From Zeus faber (Eukaryota; Chordata; Actinopteri; Zeiformes; Zeidae), in the NCBI GenBank assembly GCA_960531495.1, contig OY482861.1:248001-312000 (forward strand): a stretch of 64,000 bases of DNA, in the 5' to 3' direction. Position numbers and translations under genes: made by a program. Positions 62,601 through 64,000 of this stretch are shown one piece after another. Each line of letters starts with the position of its first letter. Position 1 is the first letter of the stretch. The notes below the pieces were generated by a model. The model saw only the letters and a list, made by a program, of their open reading frames with translations, did no database searches and was not told the DNA's origin.

Positions 62601-64000
62601 TGAAAGGATGTTTTGAGTAAAGGTTTCTGTCATGACTCTGTAGGACCTGCTCAGATAGTGTAAATACTGTTATGAACTGATTTGTATAGGAAAGTATTGT
62701 TTGCAAAAGAGTTTTTGGCACATCTAACAAGTTTTTCTGAAATTACGAGCAGTTTCATAAAAACCTGCATGGGGGGCAAACATGGCATTTTGAGGCAATT
62801 TAAAGACTGAAAGGATGTTTTGAGTAAAGGTTTCTGTCATGACTCTGTAGGAACTGCTCAGATAGTGTAAATACTGTTATGAACTGATTTGTAATGGGAA
62901 AGTACTGTTTGCAGAACAGTTTTTGGCACATCTTACAATTTTTTTCTGAAATTACGAGCAGTTTCATAAAATCCTGCATGGGGGGCAAACATGGCATTTT
63001 CAGGCAATTTAAAGACTGAAAGGATGTTTTGAGTAAAGGTTTCTGTCATGACTCTCTAGGACCTGCTCAGATAGTGTAAATACTGTTATGAACTGATTTG
63101 TAATGGGAAAGTACTGTTTGCAAAACAGTTTTTGGCACATCTAACAAGTTTTTCTGAAATTACAAGCACTTTCATAAAAACCTGCATGGATGGCAAACAA
63201 GGCATTTTCAGGCAATTTAAAGACTGAAAGGATGTTTTGAGTAAAGATTTCTGTCATGACTCTGTAGGAACTGCTCAGATAGTGTAAATACTGTTATGAA
63301 CTCATTTGTTATGGGAAAGTACTGTTTGCAAAAGAGTTTTTGGCACATCTAACAAGTTTTTCTGAAATTACAAGCACTTTCATAAAAACCTGCATGGATG
63401 GCAAACAAGGCATTTTATGCAATTTAAAGACTGAAAGGATGTTTAGAGTAAAGGTTTCTGTCATGACTGTCTAGGACCTGCTCAGATAGTGTAAATACTG
63501 TTATGAACTCATTTGTAATGGGAAAGTACTGTTTGCAAAACAGTTTTTGGCACATCTAACAAGTTTTTCTGAAATTACAAGCACTTTCATAAAAACCTGC
63601 ATGGATGGCAAACAAGGCATTTTGAGGCAATTTAAAGACTGAAAGGATGTTTTGAGTAAAGGTTTCTGTCATGACTGTCTAGGACCTGCTCAGATAGTAT
63701 AAATACTGTTATGAACTGATTTGTAATGGGAAAGTACTGTTTGCAAAATAGTTTTTGGCACATCTAACAAGTTTTTCTGAAATTACGTGCAGTTTCATAA
63801 AAACCTGCATGGGTGGCAAACAAGGCATTTACAGGCAATTTAAAGACTGAAAGGATGTTTTGAGTAAAGGTTTCTGTCATGACTCTCTAGGACCTGCTCA
63901 GATAGTGTAAATACTGTTATGAACTGATTTGTAATGGGAAAGTACTGTTTGCAAAACAGTTTTTGGCACATCTAACAAGTTTTTCTGAAATTACGTGCAG

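Larger units (their letters stand above)
1..64000 (+). repeat. Satellite DNA array, ~208-bp monomer, about 307 copies
   Basis: The same unit, starting at GTTATGAACT and ending at GTAAATACT, repeats from the first to the last base with no interruption. Measured starts are 1, 208, 417, 626, 835, 1043, 1251 and so on up to 63916. Unit lengths are 207, 208 or 209 bp, and the exemplar is 36% G+C. All units lie in the same direction; I saw no inversion, no inserted element and no unique spacer. Units differ by substitutions at a limited set of recurring positions plus a few 1-2 base indels, so they form variant classes rather than random drift. Long uniform arrays of this kind are typical of centromeric or pericentromeric heterochromatin; that placement is inferred. 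I do not recognise the family. No part of this stretch holds a supportable gene. Confidence 0.98.
51960..64000 (+). repeat. 37-mer unit (7,692 bp), one full copy and 4.35 kb of a second
   Basis: The first copy runs from about 51960 to 59651; the second starts at about 59652 and is cut by the window end. At 7,692-bp offset I matched TGTGGGAGCTG, GCGAAACAG, ACCTTTATGG, CAAAAAAGGC, CCTGCACAG (54330 and 62022), TTTGTATAGGAAAG (near 54989 and 62681), CATAAAATCC, ATGTTTAGAG (55747 and 63439), GATAGTATAAATAC and CATTTACAGG. The only mismatch I noted over 4.35 kb is A/G at 53146/60838. At the left edge the copies join within one unit, between about 51880 and 51960. Confidence 0.93.

Noticed and set aside
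1-64000. CRISPR-like array, because of regular spacing of identical short stretches
   Set aside because: The stretches between the most conserved parts are repeats of each other too, not unique spacers, and the 208-bp period is far longer than a CRISPR unit. No cas genes are present.
1-64000. Transposon or retroelement origin (terminal repeats, tails, target-site duplications)
   Set aside because: No terminal inverted or long terminal repeats, no poly(A) tail, no coding domain and no boundary with unique DNA is visible. An ancient mobile-element origin of the monomer cannot be excluded but has no support here.

Overview
The whole 64 kb window is one uninterrupted satellite DNA array. It is built from about 307 head-to-tail copies of an AT-rich monomer of 207-209 bp (about 36% G+C in the exemplar), all in the same orientation. 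I see no gene, RNA gene, transposon, retroelement, CRISPR array or single-copy stretch anywhere. The last monomer is cut by the window end at 64000. The antisense open frames of about 60-85 codons that recur along the array are by-products of the repeat, not genes.

The monomer carries about one CpG, at monomer positions 79-80. In many copies that site has become CA or TG, the pattern left by methylated-cytosine decay on one strand or the other. This points to a eukaryote with germline CpG methylation, most likely a vertebrate, though plants are not excluded. The structure (pure tandem array, nested higher-order repeats) fits centromeric or pericentromeric heterochromatin. I do not recognise the satellite family and cannot name the species.

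The array is a mosaic of higher-order repeats (HORs) and segmental duplications, traceable through private variants. From 1 to 18.8 kb it has a 6-monomer (1,250 bp) HOR inside a 33-monomer (about 6,875 bp) pattern repeated three times, with an 8-monomer (1,667 bp) duplication inside the first. From 19.6 to 22.5 kb there is a 7-mer pair (1,458 bp), and at 24.2-25.8 kb a nearly perfect 4-mer pair (835 bp). From 32.7 to 35.8 kb there is a 5-mer HOR (1,040 bp, three copies plus flanking partials), and at 41.2-43.7 kb another 7-mer pair (1,457 bp). Segments at 36.9-41 kb recur at about 46.4-51 kb, displaced by 9.6-10.2 kb. From 49.3 kb there is a 13-mer duplication (2,708 bp) and then a 37-mer unit of 7,692 bp, whose second copy runs off the window end.

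Variant composition changes from left to right. Some variants occur only left of about 25 kb, others only right of about 36 kb, so the array has local homogenisation domains. Within the monomer the clearest structural elements are a 17-bp dyad (7-bp arms, 3-base loop), a T-tract whose length sets the 208/209-bp classes, and a palindrome GTCATGAC. There is no CENP-B box in the consensus. HOR boundaries were read by eye from diagnostic variants and are good to roughly one monomer unless stated.
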